This document shows, piece after piece, positions 44,901 through 56,497 of a DNA stretch of 64,000 nucleotides. The notes beneath the pieces are model-generated. The model worked only from the letters and a program-made list of their open reading frames with translations, was not told the origin of the DNA and did not search any database. A program made the position numbers and the translations under genes. The stretch's first letter is position 1; the number at the start of each line of letters is the position of its first letter. This DNA is from Chrysopilus asiliformis (Eukaryota; Arthropoda; Insecta; Diptera; Rhagionidae). Location: the NCBI GenBank assembly GCA_964034945.1, contig OZ035961.1, positions 89,468,991-89,532,990 of the forward strand. Reading direction: 5' to 3'.

Positions 44901-47107
44901 TCCCAATTCGCGTCCTGGTCAACGCCATCGAATACGTCCCAGAAACTTTCAATTTTTTGAACAATCTCCACCCCCCCTCTCTCCCTGAACCCTTGTAACA
45001 GTATTCCACAATTTTTTGTATGGTATTTAACACTGTCGTCACATTAACTCCAATATGTCCTCCCCCCAAATGTGTGACGGATGTTATGGACAACGCCCCT
45101 TAAAAATACAATTTAAAAATCGTGAAAATTAATTCACAATGCTGTAAAGTTCTTAACAATTTACTGTTTTCCCCTAATTTTTTGAAACTGTTTTATTCTT
45201 AAGGTCACGTTTATGCTTGCGATTTTTCTTGAATTTCTCCGCGAATTTTATTCAGAATTTATTCCGCGAATTTTATTCATCTATCGCACAATGAATTCAT
45301 TTAGAAAAATTTGTCAGAATTTGAATTGATTCTGGCGATTTTGTATGAAAAAATTCGAGTCGATTGTCTTTCAGGCGTCGGGCGTCGTTTGTCTGTTTGT
45401 TTGTCAGGGCACAAACTAATCATAAGCAGACTAACATTTTCATGCAATCCATTCTAGAACAAAATTGAATTTCAATTGAATTCCATGAGCTTTTCCGCCA
45501 GCAGCATAAGTCCGGTATTACACTTGGCTTATTTAAGCCGGCAACTTTTGGGCTTAATAAGCCAATGTGCTTACATTTGTGGCTTAAATAAGCCAATCCT
45601 GTTTGCATATGCTACACAAGTTTACATTTGTGTGTGTGGACTCAAACCATTGAAATTGCTGCTGCTCATATACTTCCCAAGATCTTTACCTGCTGACGGT
45701 CAGAACGAAAATGATTTCTGCCTACTACTTTTCCCAAACCGGTTCACACGGTTTGCAGATTGTCGATAAGCCATGATTTCGAGTGGCAACTTTTCCCTCC
45801 TCAGTCGTTTCTCCCAAAAATCGGCTTAAGGAAGCCCGAAAGTTGCCGTGTCTAATACCGAACCAAGACTTCGTGATGTAAGCTTTCCAGCAGTAAAAGT
45901 CGGATAAATCTGTTCGTCTTGTTGATCGCATTTTGTTTTTCTTTTGCTATTTTCACTTAATTGTGCGGCACCCTCATTGAAATGCTTGACTTCAAAGTGG
46001 AATTTTGATACAACTGTTCGCCGTTCACTTAAACTTTGAACAATGCCATATCACCATACAGACTTTTAATAATTGCCAGATTGGCTTTTTAATTTTTTTT
46101 TTTACCATAACGTCAATAAAATTCCTTATACAAATGTCTGATTATTTGTTTGGTTCTATTTAGGTGTGTTCGGTCTTCGGTAAATCACAGGGTGGTCAAA
46201 TCACGCTAACAATGTGCATTGAGGATCATCAATTCCAGCCGAAGAACTACTGGAATGGGCGGTGGCGCTCTCAATGGCATCTCACGTTCCAGCCGGGCAG
46301 TGGGAGCACAGCAACAGAACTTAAAGGAGTCCTCAAAGTTCAGGTAAAATATAAAAAATAAGATTTTTTCCCTGATGGTCTCATTAGTGGGTATAAGAAG
46401 AGTTTGTTGCTCCTGGGGTAAATATTGAAATTTGCCGATTCTAAATGTTTTTCTGGCAAAAAGCTGCAGAGTATTTCTTGTTGTAATTAAGAAACAAGAG
46501 AGGAACAAATACAGAACGCTCGTTTTTCTTAAATTTGATTTATTCTTTTTTTCAAGTACGAACGTCTCGGTACAATTCAAAAGCTTTACTGCTAGTGCTG
46601 TCAGAATACTTTTTTTTACATATCCCTAAATTATAACTATTTAAACTATAATTATAACTATTAAAACTAAAAGCATGATTTATCCTTTTTCAAAGGCAAG
46701 GAAAATTAAAAAAAATTGCAACGGCGTTTTAATAAAATCTCGCGAAAAAAATTATGTCGCGTTGCATCACAAGTGTTTTTTTTTTAAATTTATCAGACTT
46801 TCATCTAATTTACAACAATTTCCCCCCACAGGTCCACTACTATGAGGATGGCAACGTTCAATTAGTTTCGTCGAAAGAATGCCGGGAATCGCTGGTCGTA
46901 TCAAATGAACATGCGACCGCCAAAGAAATGATCCGGATAATCGAGGAAGCCGAAAATGAGTATCAAATGGCAATTTCCGAAAACTATCAAACCATGTCTG
47001 ATACGACATTCAAGGCGCTGAGGCGACAGTTGCCGGTCACACGAACCAAAATCGATTGGAGTAAAATTGTTTCGTATAGCATTGGAAAGGAGCTCAAGAC
47101 TCAATAA
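38996..47107 (+). CDS. cpa: F-actin-capping protein subunit alpha
   Basis: This is the alpha subunit of CapZ, which with beta caps actin barbed ends in the cytoplasm. Four coding exons: 38996-39233, 44532-44701, 46164-46343 and 46832-47107, all with consensus GT-AG junctions and compatible phases, giving 287 residues (Drosophila about 286). It starts [20 protein letters not shown] and contains [77 protein letters not shown] and a C-terminal amphipathic region near [21 protein letters not shown] is at 47159. Intron 1 is 5.3 kb and intron 2 is 1.5 kb; both hold transposon debris. Confidence 0.96.
40607..41158 (-). pseudogene. Non-LTR retrotransposon (LINE) fragment: end of reverse transcriptase and 3' tail
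   Basis: A continuous minus-strand frame reads [20 protein letters not shown], then [20 protein letters not shown], then [20 protein letters not shown], and later [10 protein letters not shown]. This is the typical C-terminal region of jockey/CR1-like reverse transcriptases. The 5' part is gone. The same tail (GCCAGAGTTTAG) is seen at 22730. It lies in cpa intron 1. Confidence 0.88.
41349..41900 (-). mobile_element. RF1 repeat copy, reverse orientation
   Basis: It runs from AAACATAACAAAAGCTATAA to GGTTTCACCATACGGGTATA in cpa intron 1, with the ACAGACAGACGGACGGACAT run. Confidence 0.85.
41939..42003. repeat. Small palindromic element, copy 2
   Basis: TACTGTGTATCAGAAATAAA and its inverse TTTCTGATACACAGTGC. 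Related to 13633-13726. Confidence 0.7.
42239..42543. repeat. Inverted repeat with arms of about 93 bp and a duplicated internal block
   Basis: GGGTTTCACTTTCGTAGTAC ... GGAACTGCAGGGGGATG (42282-42375) is mirrored by CATCCCCCTGCAGTTCC ... AAAGTGAAACCC (about 42452-42543). The block CGACGATTTTTATGCCCCCG is repeated directly at 42240 and 42417. Confidence 0.8.
43440..43680 (-). repeat. RF2-type repeat end
   Basis: It opens with the palindromic TACTTTCCTCTTCTATAGAA GGAAAGTA seen at other RF2 ends. GACCGATTCGAGAACGG follows. Confidence 0.6.
44790..44905. repeat. Repeat block shared with 32080-32160
   Basis: TTTCTCGGCACTACGACCGG and GGTTCCGGTCACGTGCCGAT are the inverse of sequence at 32090-32150. 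It lies in cpa intron 2. Confidence 0.55.
45200..45400. mobile_element. Relative of the 24279 MITE
   Basis: GCTTGCGATTTTTCTTGAAT and TTATTCCGCGAATTTTATTC match the 24279-24709 element. The far end is unclear. Confidence 0.6.
45513..45860. mobile_element. 348-bp MITE with CGGTATTA termini
   Basis: CGGTATTACACTTGGC and GGCAACTTTTGGGC at the left are matched in inverse by GCCCGAAAGTTGCCGTGTC and TAATACCG at the right. It lies in cpa intron 2. Confidence 0.75.
45985..46090 (+). repeat. RF1 3'-end fragment
   Basis: It contains TTGACTTCAAAGTGGAATTT, CTGTTCGCCGTTCACTTAAA and ATTGCCAGATTGG. Confidence 0.65.
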
Positions 47108-47158
47108 GATTCGATTTAATTCGATTGCATAAGACAAGACAAAACAACATTTAAGCAA

Positions 47159-47164
47159 AATAAA
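47159..47164 (+). terminator. cpa polyadenylation signal
   Basis: AATAAA 52 bases after the cpa stop codon. Confidence 0.6.
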
Positions 47165-47825
47165 TTAACACACACAAAAAAAAACCGATTTCAACAAAAT
47201 ATAAATAATTTTAATTTGTCTTTATTTAAATTTACGTACATTAAACAAACAACGGCGACATACATACACACACACACACGCATATGCATATATAATAATT
47301 ATTTACAAATTTGTTTTTATTACATTTTTTTATGGTCTTCTTATTTGTATTACAATTAAAATGAAATTATTTTTTAAAGAAAAATTCCTTGAATTGAGTT
47401 GAAAGGTAGGAAAAATCGAGTAGGGAATGAAAATCAAATGTTACTGAACTGTAGTTGATATCAAGATATCAAGATGAGGAAATAATTAAGTAATAAATGA
47501 ACAAACAAATGAATCATGATGGGTTAAAGGATTTTTAACTAATAATAAATTGTAGATAAATTTATTGGAAAACATTTATTTTTTCTTCTTAAAAAAAAAC
47601 ATACTTTCAATTTCTTCCATTCAATAAAAATTTAGTATCATTTCTATTTATTGATTTAGCGTGGAAACAAACAAAAACTGGTTGACGGAGCGAGGAATTT
47701 GAATTTGCAGAAAATGAAATGCTGTTGTGGTTTTAAGATATGTCACACATTTAATGGGGAGAGGGGACGATAGGAGAAGAAGATCGATAGGAGAAGAGGG
47801 GACGATAGGAGAAGAGTGGCGGATA

Positions 47826-47850
47826 GGGGGGGGGGGGGGGGGGGGGGGGG
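47826..47850. repeat. G25 homopolymer
   Basis: 25 consecutive G preceded by a purine-rich array (GACGATAGGAGAAGAG repeated). Confidence 0.95.
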
Positions 47851-48319
47851 CTCTAAAAGGCGAAAATTAATGGAGTGTAATTCGACAAGAAGCGGTTTTG
47901 TCAATGATATTTTAGTCAGTCGACAATATCATCTTGATTTCTGCGATTTTAGATTACAAAATTTTAATTTCATTGTGGAAAATAGTCATAAAACAAATAT
48001 TTGCGACAAAAGCGTTTTAAAATAAAATTACGCGAAGCAAAATCGACACATGGCCAGGGCCCCGCCATATTTCAGCCCCTTAGACGAAAACTGGATAAAT
48101 TAACCCAAATTTTGATTACATTGGAGACATTTTAGCTAGTAAATGCTTTAAAGAAATTGATCAATTACCGCCTTGTCAGTGGTTCCCAAAAATATGTTAT
48201 CATTGCAGATTCACCTCATCGATTTTTCCTGTTTTGTTTTTAAATCGTGAAACCCCAAAGCTTGATGCCTGCGCCACACTCTCCGAATATAGGCGAATCA
48301 CAGTCTTGGCTGGCAGATA

Positions 48320-48428
48320 CACTCCGATTTTGATAGTCGGGTAGTTGTACGTATTTTTGTTGGTAGGAAATCGCTAACAACACGTAAAACGATTTGTCGA
48401 AAATGACACGACTATCAGAATCGGGGTG
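48320..48428. mobile_element. Short inverted-repeat element
   Basis: CACTCCGATTTTGATAGTCG is mirrored by CGACTATCAGAATCGGGGTG. Confidence 0.6.
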
Positions 48429-48691
48429 ATAATTCCGGTTTACAATATAAACTGTACAAAATATAAAATTATGATCTTACGTAAACCGGAATTTTGGGTA
48501 ATAATTGAGAAAAGCGTAAGGACCCCCCCGCCCCCGGTTATCGGTTTCAAGAGGCGAAAATTAGCATGAAGTAATTTTTAGACAGGGCTTATTCTAAAAA
48601 AGGCCCCAAAAATTAAAATGAATGATGTTTTCGTAAACCGCAAATTTAATGTTTTTTGGGACTCTCGAAATACTAGCTCTGATCTTAAGTA

Positions 48692-49077
48692 ATGCTACAT
48701 TTACACGAATGACAAATTTGTCATTTTTTTCTTGTCATTATGTTAATTCCCGTGTAAATGGCATAATTTTTGTAATTTTTTCTGTCAGAAAATGTCAATC
48801 TCTCATAAAAGAATGAACTTGTCCATTCTTTTATGCCAGATTGTCATTCGTGCAAACGCAATATTAGTTATGACAACTTTAGTATTCAATTTTTGTCATA
48901 ACTAATATTGCGTTTGCACGAATGACAATCTGGCATAAAAGAATGGACAAGTTCATTCTTTTATGAGAGATTGACATTTTCTGACAGAAAAAATTACAAA
49001 AATTATGCCATTTACACGGGAATTAACATAATGACAAGAAAAAAATGACAAATTTGTCATTCGTGTAAATGTAGCAT
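48692..49077. mobile_element. 386-bp foldback element, copy 2
   Basis: Same length and almost the same sequence as 9621-10006, again a near-perfect palindrome. Confidence 0.9.
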
Positions 49078-49277
49078 AACACAACAAAGTAATTTCAATG
49101 GCGTAAAAACTGTTAAAAACATCAAAACAAATTTAGACGTTTTTCCTTCTACAAAATGATCATATTTGCACAATTTTCAATTGTTCGTTTCTTTTTTATT
49201 TGGTTTTGCAAAGATAAACCTTTTGTAGACGGAGGAACGTTAAATCTGTTTGGCTGTCTTTACATTTTGCGTAAAGG

Positions 49278-49551
49278 TAGAACCTGAATCGTACGTCGAT
49301 GCGTCCGTCATGCGTCCGTCACGTTGACAGTTCGAGTAGAATCAACGGGCTGCTATGAGTACTCCCCTAATAATACGTTTTCCGATGCGGCAACCGCATA
49401 GAGTAGGTCGAATTTCTACTTTTACATGCGGCAACGCACTAATAGAAGAAGTGCAAAACAATGAATTAACTCCAGATTCGTTGCCGTACCCAACTGTCAC
49501 CGCATCGAACTGTCAACCGGACGGACGCATCGACGTACGATTCAGGTTCTA
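49278..49551. mobile_element. MITE with TAGAACCTGAATCGTACG termini
   Basis: TAGAACCTGAATCGTACGTC and its exact inverse GACGTACGATTCAGGTTCTA bound 274 bp, and homology extends through GATGCGTCCGTC. Confidence 0.85.
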
Positions 49552-49559
49552 GCTTAATG

Positions 49560-50825
49560 CGACAACGCAACCCACTGAAATGCGTTATGGGTCTAATTAT
49601 GGAATGCAAGATGCGGTGGAAGGGGAGTTAAGTTTATAGGATGCCTTCCTTAAAACCACGCTTTAGTTTTTGTAAAAAAAAGGGGAGCTTCAAACTTACC
49701 CCAAAAAAATCGTTAAATTTTCGACTTCAACAGAAATATAGGGGTTTTTTTAATGTTATAATTTTTAGCGGGGCTTAAAATTTGTAATTATTCTATTGGC
49801 TATATTCCAGGTTTTCCAGCAAATTTTTATTTTTATTTTGATATTTTTTGTTTCCACTCCTCTATTTTTCGGTTTAAAAATCTCGAGTTAAATCCAAAAT
49901 CTTTTTGTGTCAAAATTCATCTTTACGCCATTATATTTTATGAAAAATGTAACTTAAATAAGTAAAAAACACGAAAAACCACACATTTTATAATAATAAA
50001 AAAAAATAAAACTAGTTATGATCAATTAAATAAACAAACATATTAAACTAAAAAAAAAGAAATAACTTTTATGAAAACAAGAATAGAAAAAATAAAATTA
50101 AAAATATATAAAAAAAATGTCAAGGTATAAAAAATGATTTAGAAGAAAAAAAACAATTAGAAATGCAGTGAAACACGTAATGTGTAAATTAGAATATAAC
50201 TAAAGCCAATCGCAAAAGTCTGAGAAGTTAGACAATTTCTAATGACAGTAAATAGGAAAATTTTCAAACATTTTTATGTGAAGTGCTTATAAATCGAAAA
50301 CATTCGTTTTTTGGTGAAATTTCTGCGTGAAAATCGTACAATTTCAAAAAAGTGGAAATGTACAATTTCAAAAAAACCTAATTCGGATTTTTTTTCTTTC
50401 CAAAGATAGTTTAATTAATTCCTTAATACTTGGACGTTATAGTAGCAGTAAAAAAAATTCTGACCACTATTAAAAAGCTTAACTTTCCTTAGTTATTTCT
50501 ATAGATTTTAAAAACGTTTTTTCCCGGACAAAAGACCAGCACCCTAAAAAAATAACTTTAGGGTTCGGCCCTTTTGTCCGGCCTATTACAGTGACGTATT
50601 TTATGGACAGCTCCTAAGGCATCGTTGGACAGCTCCTAAGCAATTAAAGCTCACAAATTCGATTTTTTTTAAATTCCTAAAATCGATGTTTTTATTTTGA
50701 AAAACTTTGAGGTGAATTTTGATGTCTGGAAACAAACATTTGCAAAATGTTTCGCCGAGAGCATTACTTCTACGATTTTGTTCTGTGGAAACAAAGTGCA
50801 AGGTCTATGTTCGGTTTACACTTTG
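49560..50825. other. AT-rich intergenic DNA
   Basis: No gene. A 15-bp direct repeat GGACAGCTCCTAAG occurs at 50605 and 50627. Confidence 0.5.
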
Positions 50826-50832
50826 CAATTAA

Positions 50833-51084
50833 CCCATTAATGTCTATGACTAAACCACTGAATATTTTTACCACAAAAACCAATTTATTCTTATAAATAA
50901 AACAAAATAAAAAGAAAATTCTGGTAATAAGTTAAAGTAGTAGCTTAAGGTGATTTTCAGGCAACGCTAAAGTGATCTGCTTGTGATCCATAATCCAGTT
51001 GCCTGAAAATCGACTTAAATTATTTTAACTTATTATCACAGATATATCCGGCGTACCCGTTTGAGTACAGTGGGCGTTAATGGG
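50833..51084. mobile_element. piggyBac-like MITE with TTAA target sites
   Basis: TTAA|CCCATTAATG ... CGTTAATGGG|TTAA, with TTAA at 50829-50832 and 51085-51088. An inner inverted repeat (GATTTTCAGGCAAC / GTTGCCTGAAAATC) lies at about 50930-51030. Confidence 0.75.
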
Positions 51085-51133
51085 TTAATTCTGTTATCGC
51101 CCTTCATTGCTAATTTCGCATATAAATTAAAGC

Positions 51134-51339
51134 TAGAACCAGAAACATACATCCGTGCGTGCGGCATTATTTTGTTCTGGCATCTAGTAGTTGTCACCGC
51201 GTCTAAAAGCAGAAACTGAGCCTACTCTACGCGACAACGCGTCTGAGCAACGCGCAATTATACATTTACTCATATAAATGCGTAGCTTTTACCTTCACCG
51301 CGTGGGTGCCGTACGCACGGACGTATGTTTCTGGTTCTA
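51134..51339. mobile_element. MITE with TAGAACCAGAAACATAC termini
   Basis: TAGAACCAGAAACATACATC is mirrored by GTATGTTTCTGGTTCTA. It shares TAGAACC ends and the flanking TTAA-like bases with 49278-49551 but has a different interior. Confidence 0.8.
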
Positions 51340-51685
51340 CCTTAATATTTTCTTTCAACATTTAAACAAAAATTCCAATTGTTGTACATAAAAAAATGAA
51401 AAGTAAAACTGATTGTTGATGCATGACAAAAAAATCAATTAAAACTTAACAAAAATTGAAAAAAAACTGAGGTTTAAGCCTGGTTTATCATAAGCCGATT
51501 AAAATATATAAAAAAGTGGCGTAGCAAAGGTTAAAAAATATAGCAAGAAAAGCCTCTAAAAATTTAGTCGACAAATGTATGACATTTTTTAAATCTCAAA
51601 ATATAAATAATCAGTATGAAGATTCCCGAAATTTTCTCTTTCCACACTCTGACCACAAAAGCTTCGCTACGTCACTAGAGATTAA

Positions 51686-51828
51686 CCTTTAGGAGACGGG
51701 TATTTTTTATTCTTAAAATGAAAGGTTTTTGTTTTTAATATTTGTTATGTGTTTGGAATCTACATATTGAGTGAATTCGCCGAGATTAAGTGTGGCTCCG
51801 TTCATGGCCGCCCCCGCCAGTCTAAAGG
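51686..51828. mobile_element. Short MITE with TTAA target sites
   Basis: TTAA|CCTTTAGGAGACGGG on the left and CCCGCCAGTCTAAAGG|TTAA on the right. Confidence 0.65.
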
Positions 51829-52477
51829 TTAATAACAAATATGATTATTAAAGATATTAAAAATGCCAAATTCATACAAAAAATCTATGTTTGCTTCCCA
51901 AATAATCGCTAAAATTTTGATTTTCTTAAATGATCTCTTCATCAATGAAAACTCATTAATCTGAAAGATAACACGTTTGAAAAATGTCTTTTATTTTGAA
52001 AGAAAAACCACTTCTTCAATGATTCCTAATGTATTTTTATTGAAACTATTTTTTTGTTGTATTAATCAATATTAATATAAAAATTACAATGGAGAAAAAT
52101 TGCGCCTTTATTCAAGATTTACAGAAACTTATATTAAATAAAAGTAAAAAAAAAATAAAAACATTATATATAAAAAATTAGTAATAGTAATGAAGCATAA
52201 TAATAATTATTCTGTATTTCCTTTCGCAATATAAATAAATTGAGAAATTGTGTTTTTATTTAGAGGAAATTCTTTGTTAAATTTAACAAAATGGTTTTTT
52301 ATGTAATTTAAAAAGTATTTACTTTAATTGAGAAAAAATTAATAAAAAAAATATTGAACTATAATTGCGTTTTATTTATGATTTTTATGTGAAAATGTTT
52401 ATGATTTTTATGTGAAAAACGTCTATTTCAAACGCAGGGCAGGCATATGATGTATTTAACAAAATCTGAAGCGAACT

Positions 52478-52620
52478 TACTATGACGAGCTTCAGTTTTG
52501 AAAAGGAACGTCTCAGTTGAAGGATAACTAGCCGCTAGTTTATTAGTAGAGGAGCGTGCTATTTGTTGGTCATTAATTTTTCAACTGGGATGTTCCTTCT
52601 TCAAAACGAGGCCCGTTATA
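52478..52620. mobile_element. Diverged inverted-repeat element
   Basis: CAGTTTTGAAAAGGAACGTC and its counterpart TGTTCCTTCTTCAAAACGAG are imperfect inverts, as are CAGTTGAA / TTCAACTG. Confidence 0.55.
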
Positions 52621-52898
52621 GTTTTACGATAATTCAAAAACTATTAATTTTAGAAATAACAAAGCAACAGGTTTCTTATTTTTTCATCAAAACCTACTGG
52701 TTTTGATTGACATGCAAGCGACATGGCAAAACTTGCCCTACGTATGAAATAGACGCAACATTTTTAGCAAAGAACGGTTTTGGTGGATTTAATGCTTGAA
52801 AAAATTTAAAAAAAAACTACAGCAACGTTTTAAATTTAAAAAAAAACATTAATTTTATTTAATAAATACATTTTTAATGCAATAGAATTAAATTTTCT

Positions 52899-53424
52899 TT
52901 AGGATTCCTCTTTCTTAACTAAAAGCCGCATATCCGGTCGGGATTTCAAAGTCAATTCCAACGTTTTCAATTGCCATGCACCGTCCTCCCTCTCGGCAGT
53001 AAAATAAATTCGTCCTTAAATGAAAATATATTAAACTAATGAACATTAACGGAAAATAGCCTAATTAAAAAATAAAAACCTCTTTCCTTGGATCCTTTTA
53101 CGGCAACATCAAATTTCGCACTTTGGCCATCGCAAAAATTACGTTTCGCATCGCTCAAATTAAACCCCATTTCCTTGATTGGCTCGCCTAGCAAATTTAC
53201 TGCTCCTAGTATTATTTTTAATTATCTTAACAATTTTAATTAGCGATTAATAATCATTTACCTTCATGAGAACGCAGAGTTTTGAAAGCTTCCCGGAAGT
53301 ATTCCTGATTACGAATTCGATTGGTAATTGAGTATCGCATGTACATAACTGCCGAAATGCATGTAACAGCGCCATAAACCACTATTTTTCCTAGTGTTCT
53401 GTTAGACGGGATTCGGAAAGCCAT
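52899..53424 (-). CDS. COA1: COA1-like mitochondrial protein (cytochrome c oxidase assembly factor 1 homologue)
   Basis: Three exons (53424-53262, 53205-53080, 53014-52899) with GT-AG introns of 56 and 65 bp give 134 residues. The N-terminus MAFRIPSNRTLGK precedes a hydrophobic stretch (IVVYGAVTCISAVMYM). The rest has the Coa1/Tim21-type layout: LRSHEGAVNLLGEPI, then FDVAVKGSKERGRIYFTAER, then WQLKTLELTLKS. Human COA1 has the same order (LQSHPEAQEALGPPL, VSGSKSEGLLYV, WHLDEVFLEL). This family acts at the inner mitochondrial membrane in respiratory-complex assembly. The call rests on pattern memory. Confidence 0.78.
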
Positions 53425-53878
53425 TCTTTGTTAATTTGTGTTTAGAAAATATTGAAATTTCGTTAAACTCTTTTTCGATGTAAACAAAAATCATATGATT
53501 AAAGGTGATACACATTTGCGCAATTTAAAATGAATTTTTTTTTAAATTAATTTTATGTTCCACTAGTTGATTAATTACGCCTAACCTTCTATTAATTAGG
53601 TAGAAAATTGATAAATAATAGTCCATTTATGGTCAAAATGAGTTTTTTTTTCTTAAATTTCTGATTCTGTAAAGTATATTCGACGTAAATGTAGTCATAC
53701 CATTATTTCCACTGAACTATAAACTTTTATTATTCAAAAATAAAAGATTTGTGTGTAGAATTAAGATCATTTTTCTTTAACCCGGATTTTGACAGCCGAT
53801 TTTTAAGGTTAAATTTCTCAAGCAAATTTTGACGTAAAACTCCATAACTCTGGGAAAATAATTAAATAATTTGTGAAA
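53425..53878. promoter_or_regulatory. Bidirectional promoter region between COA1-like and mL54 genes
   Basis: The two start codons are 454 bp apart and face away from each other. No other gene fits in the gap. Confidence 0.55.
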
Positions 53879-54533
53879 ATGAGTGTACTAAAAGCATTTA
53901 ATGCTTGTATTGTGTTCAGAAAAAGTATCCCCGTATTAAAAACCTTCGATAGGTGCTATGCAAAACCCATGGCAGGTAAAAATTCAATTTAAAAAAGAAT
54001 TTGAAAATGATTTCAATTCTATAAGATTTTTTTTAAATAAAATCAAAATAAATCTCATGGGAAAATCTCAGATAAATATCACAATATTTAAAAATTACAC
54101 ATAGATTTCAAAATTTCTAAAAATCAAGAAAATAATACGACTAAGTGTGAAATCTTTCACCTTTTTAGCGACCGGTCTGGCGAAAAAGAAGAAAATGGGA
54201 AAACTAGGTCCAATTGTGGAAAAGAAGGAAATTCCTGTCGAAACGGATGTAAATAAATTAGTGAACTATGTTTGCGGTAGTAATATCAATAAAACTGGCG
54301 AGGACATCAAGGTAAGAAACCATTTTTCTAAAAAAAAAAATCTGATATTGACCAATTTTAACAAATTTTAGTTAAAACCGGATGCCGAGTATCCTGAATG
54401 GTTGTGGGCAATGAACGTTGACAGAATAATCCCTCTGGAAGAGCTCGATCCAAATACAAAGCAATATTGGCGGAGATTACGGAAAATGGCACTAAGAAGG
54501 AATAACCAATTGTCGAAATTGAAGAAGTTTTAA
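53879..54533 (+). CDS. mRpL54: Mitochondrial large-subunit ribosomal protein mL54
   Basis: Exons 53879-53975, 54169-54311 and 54372-54533 give 133 residues. The N-terminus ([20 protein letters not shown]) looks like a mitochondrial presequence. The conserved core matches MRPL54: [64 protein letters not shown]. The protein is part of the mitochondrial 39S/54S subunit. AATAAA lies at 54567. Confidence 0.9.
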
Positions 54534-54663
54534 ATTTTGCTTGTACCGAAAAGTAGTTTTAATGAAAATAAATTTTTAAATGTCTGTTGATTTTCTTGGT
54601 GAATTAAACCAAAATCCTAATCATTTATTCAGTACCAAAATCTGTATAAAAATATTTTTTTTT

Positions 54664-56497
54664 TCACAAGAAAAACGGATTGTTTTCGCAATCATTTCTT
54701 ACTACGACTGTTTTACCCCCGTTACCCGCTGGTTTACGTACTGACTTTAAAATTTTATTTTCTAAATTTTTAATTTGCTTGCGGACGAGATCATTAACGA
54801 GTTTCGTCATCTTTTTCTCAATTTCGCTTGTGTCGCACGAGCAATTGTCTGTACTTGCTCGGGATGAGGGTTTGTTTGAGGTAACTGGAGTCTTTTTAAC
54901 GGGGTTTTGCTTAAATTTGGTTACCGTAATTTGATTATTTGGTTGCTGTTTTAAAATCGGTTTAGGTGGACTTTTTGGCGGCTTTTTAACCTCGACTTTC
55001 TTTTTCTTCGGCGGACCTTCAATTTGTGTCTCCTCTGAATTTTTCTTTTTGTGATACTCGAGACTATCTTTTTTATCTGTAATTTTCGGGGGGATTTTCT
55101 TGTGATCTTCAATTATTTCAGTTTTTTCCTCTTTCGGTTTCGGTGTTGGAATCTGTTTAAGACAGCTTTTGCTTTTGCAGCACGGCTTGTCTGTGTTCTT
55201 GCAACTTTCGTCATTCCATCCTAGTAAATATTTTTCAAAGTCGTAAAAATCTTGTCCATCCAAAATTCGAATAGCTCTCTTCGGGATGTGCTTTTCCTTC
55301 AAATAATCGCCTTTATAAACATAATTTTCAAGATTATCCCAATCTCGATCATCGACTTTCCATAAACCATCGAATTTCTTAGAATTTATCAAAAGATCCT
55401 TTGGCAATTCCGGTTTCTCGTCATATTCCGGTTCGTTGTCTTCGCCGAACCAAAATTCCGCTGGTCTGTGAGGACGATCCGTTTTACATACCCAATAAAA
55501 CCATGGATCGCTTCTAATCCACAATTTTGATCGCACCAAACTCGGATAGGGTGTGTTTTCCTTGTTCAAATACTTCCCGTAATTAGCAAAGTAGCAAACA
55601 GCTCCCAATTCGATATCGTCATTGATCTTCAATTCCAATTCGTCTTTGTCGCCACCTCCCTTTGGGCGATGCAGATCCTTCCCATCGCATAATCTTTCCA
55701 ATTCAGTGGGAGTTTTCTTCCACAAATTTGATTTATTCAAAATTTCCGTGACTGGTGAATATTGCTTTGGATATTTTCCATTTCGACGGAAGTAGCAAAT
55801 TATTTCTGTGGGAGAAATCTCAGAATTTATTTCAGATGGAAATGTATTTTAATTTTGTACCTTTCTCCCGGTCAATTGTAATCGTTTTAATTAGTAACTC
55901 CTTGTATTCCTTTGTGATTTCTTCATCCGATATCATACTTTCATAGTCGTATCCTGGAATTTTGTTTGGTAAAAATATAAAAGTAGACTCCATTTTGTAT
56001 ACAAACATGTTTTTAAACTCACCACCATAACCATTACCGTTTTTACCATTTACAATAACATTAACCACCACATTTTTATTTTCCGGTGCAGTTACAACAA
56101 ATTTACTTTCGTTTAGTGAATTTTTCTTATTTGGATATTCAAGTTTTAAATTTATACCGTCTGGTTTCTCACCTTCAGCTAAGCAGCAAGCGTCATATAG
56201 CTCTAAGGATTAAAGGAAAATATTTAGAAATTATATTTGTAATTAAAATTCATAGTTTTGATCAACTTATGTTCCCCATGTGGTTCTTGTACTTATTTCT
56301 TAAATATCGAATAAATCGATCGAGGTCATCCGAATCGACACCATTAGGTCTCAGAATTGGACTAACTCCACATAATTTCTCCAGATATTCATCTTCCTGT
56401 TGCCAAAGTTCTGAATCCGTCAGCAAAATGAGATACATCTGATCATTTCCGTATTTATCTGGGAAGCTTCCATTTTCAGCATAAAAGCAAACTGCCT
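54664..56497 (-). CDS. Unrecognised protein with three Cys/Trp modules and a Lys/Pro-rich tail (5' end uncertain)
   Basis: I do not recognise this family. Exons 56497-56267, 56202-55861 and 55805-54664 join in phase 1 (the first donor, A|GTTGAT, is weak) and encode about 571 residues. Module A: AVCFYAENGSFPDKYG ... DSELWQQ ... KLCG. Module B: IICYFRRNGKYPKQYS ... KSNLWKK ... RLCD. Module C: AVCYFANYGKYLNKEN ... RSKLWIR ... WVCK. Between A and B is a YDACC-containing segment of about 114 residues. After C come a CKNTDKPCCKSKSC cluster, a Lys/Pro-rich region (EGPPKKKKVEVKKPPKSPPK), and a heptad-like basic end. The cysteines suggest secretion, but a leader peptide can be joined only through a defective intron (see the leader entry). 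Modules of the same kind occur in the next two genes. Confidence 0.72.

Noticed and set aside
49355..49552. 65-codon frame
   Set aside because: It lies inside the 49278-49551 MITE and reads through its terminal inverted repeat.
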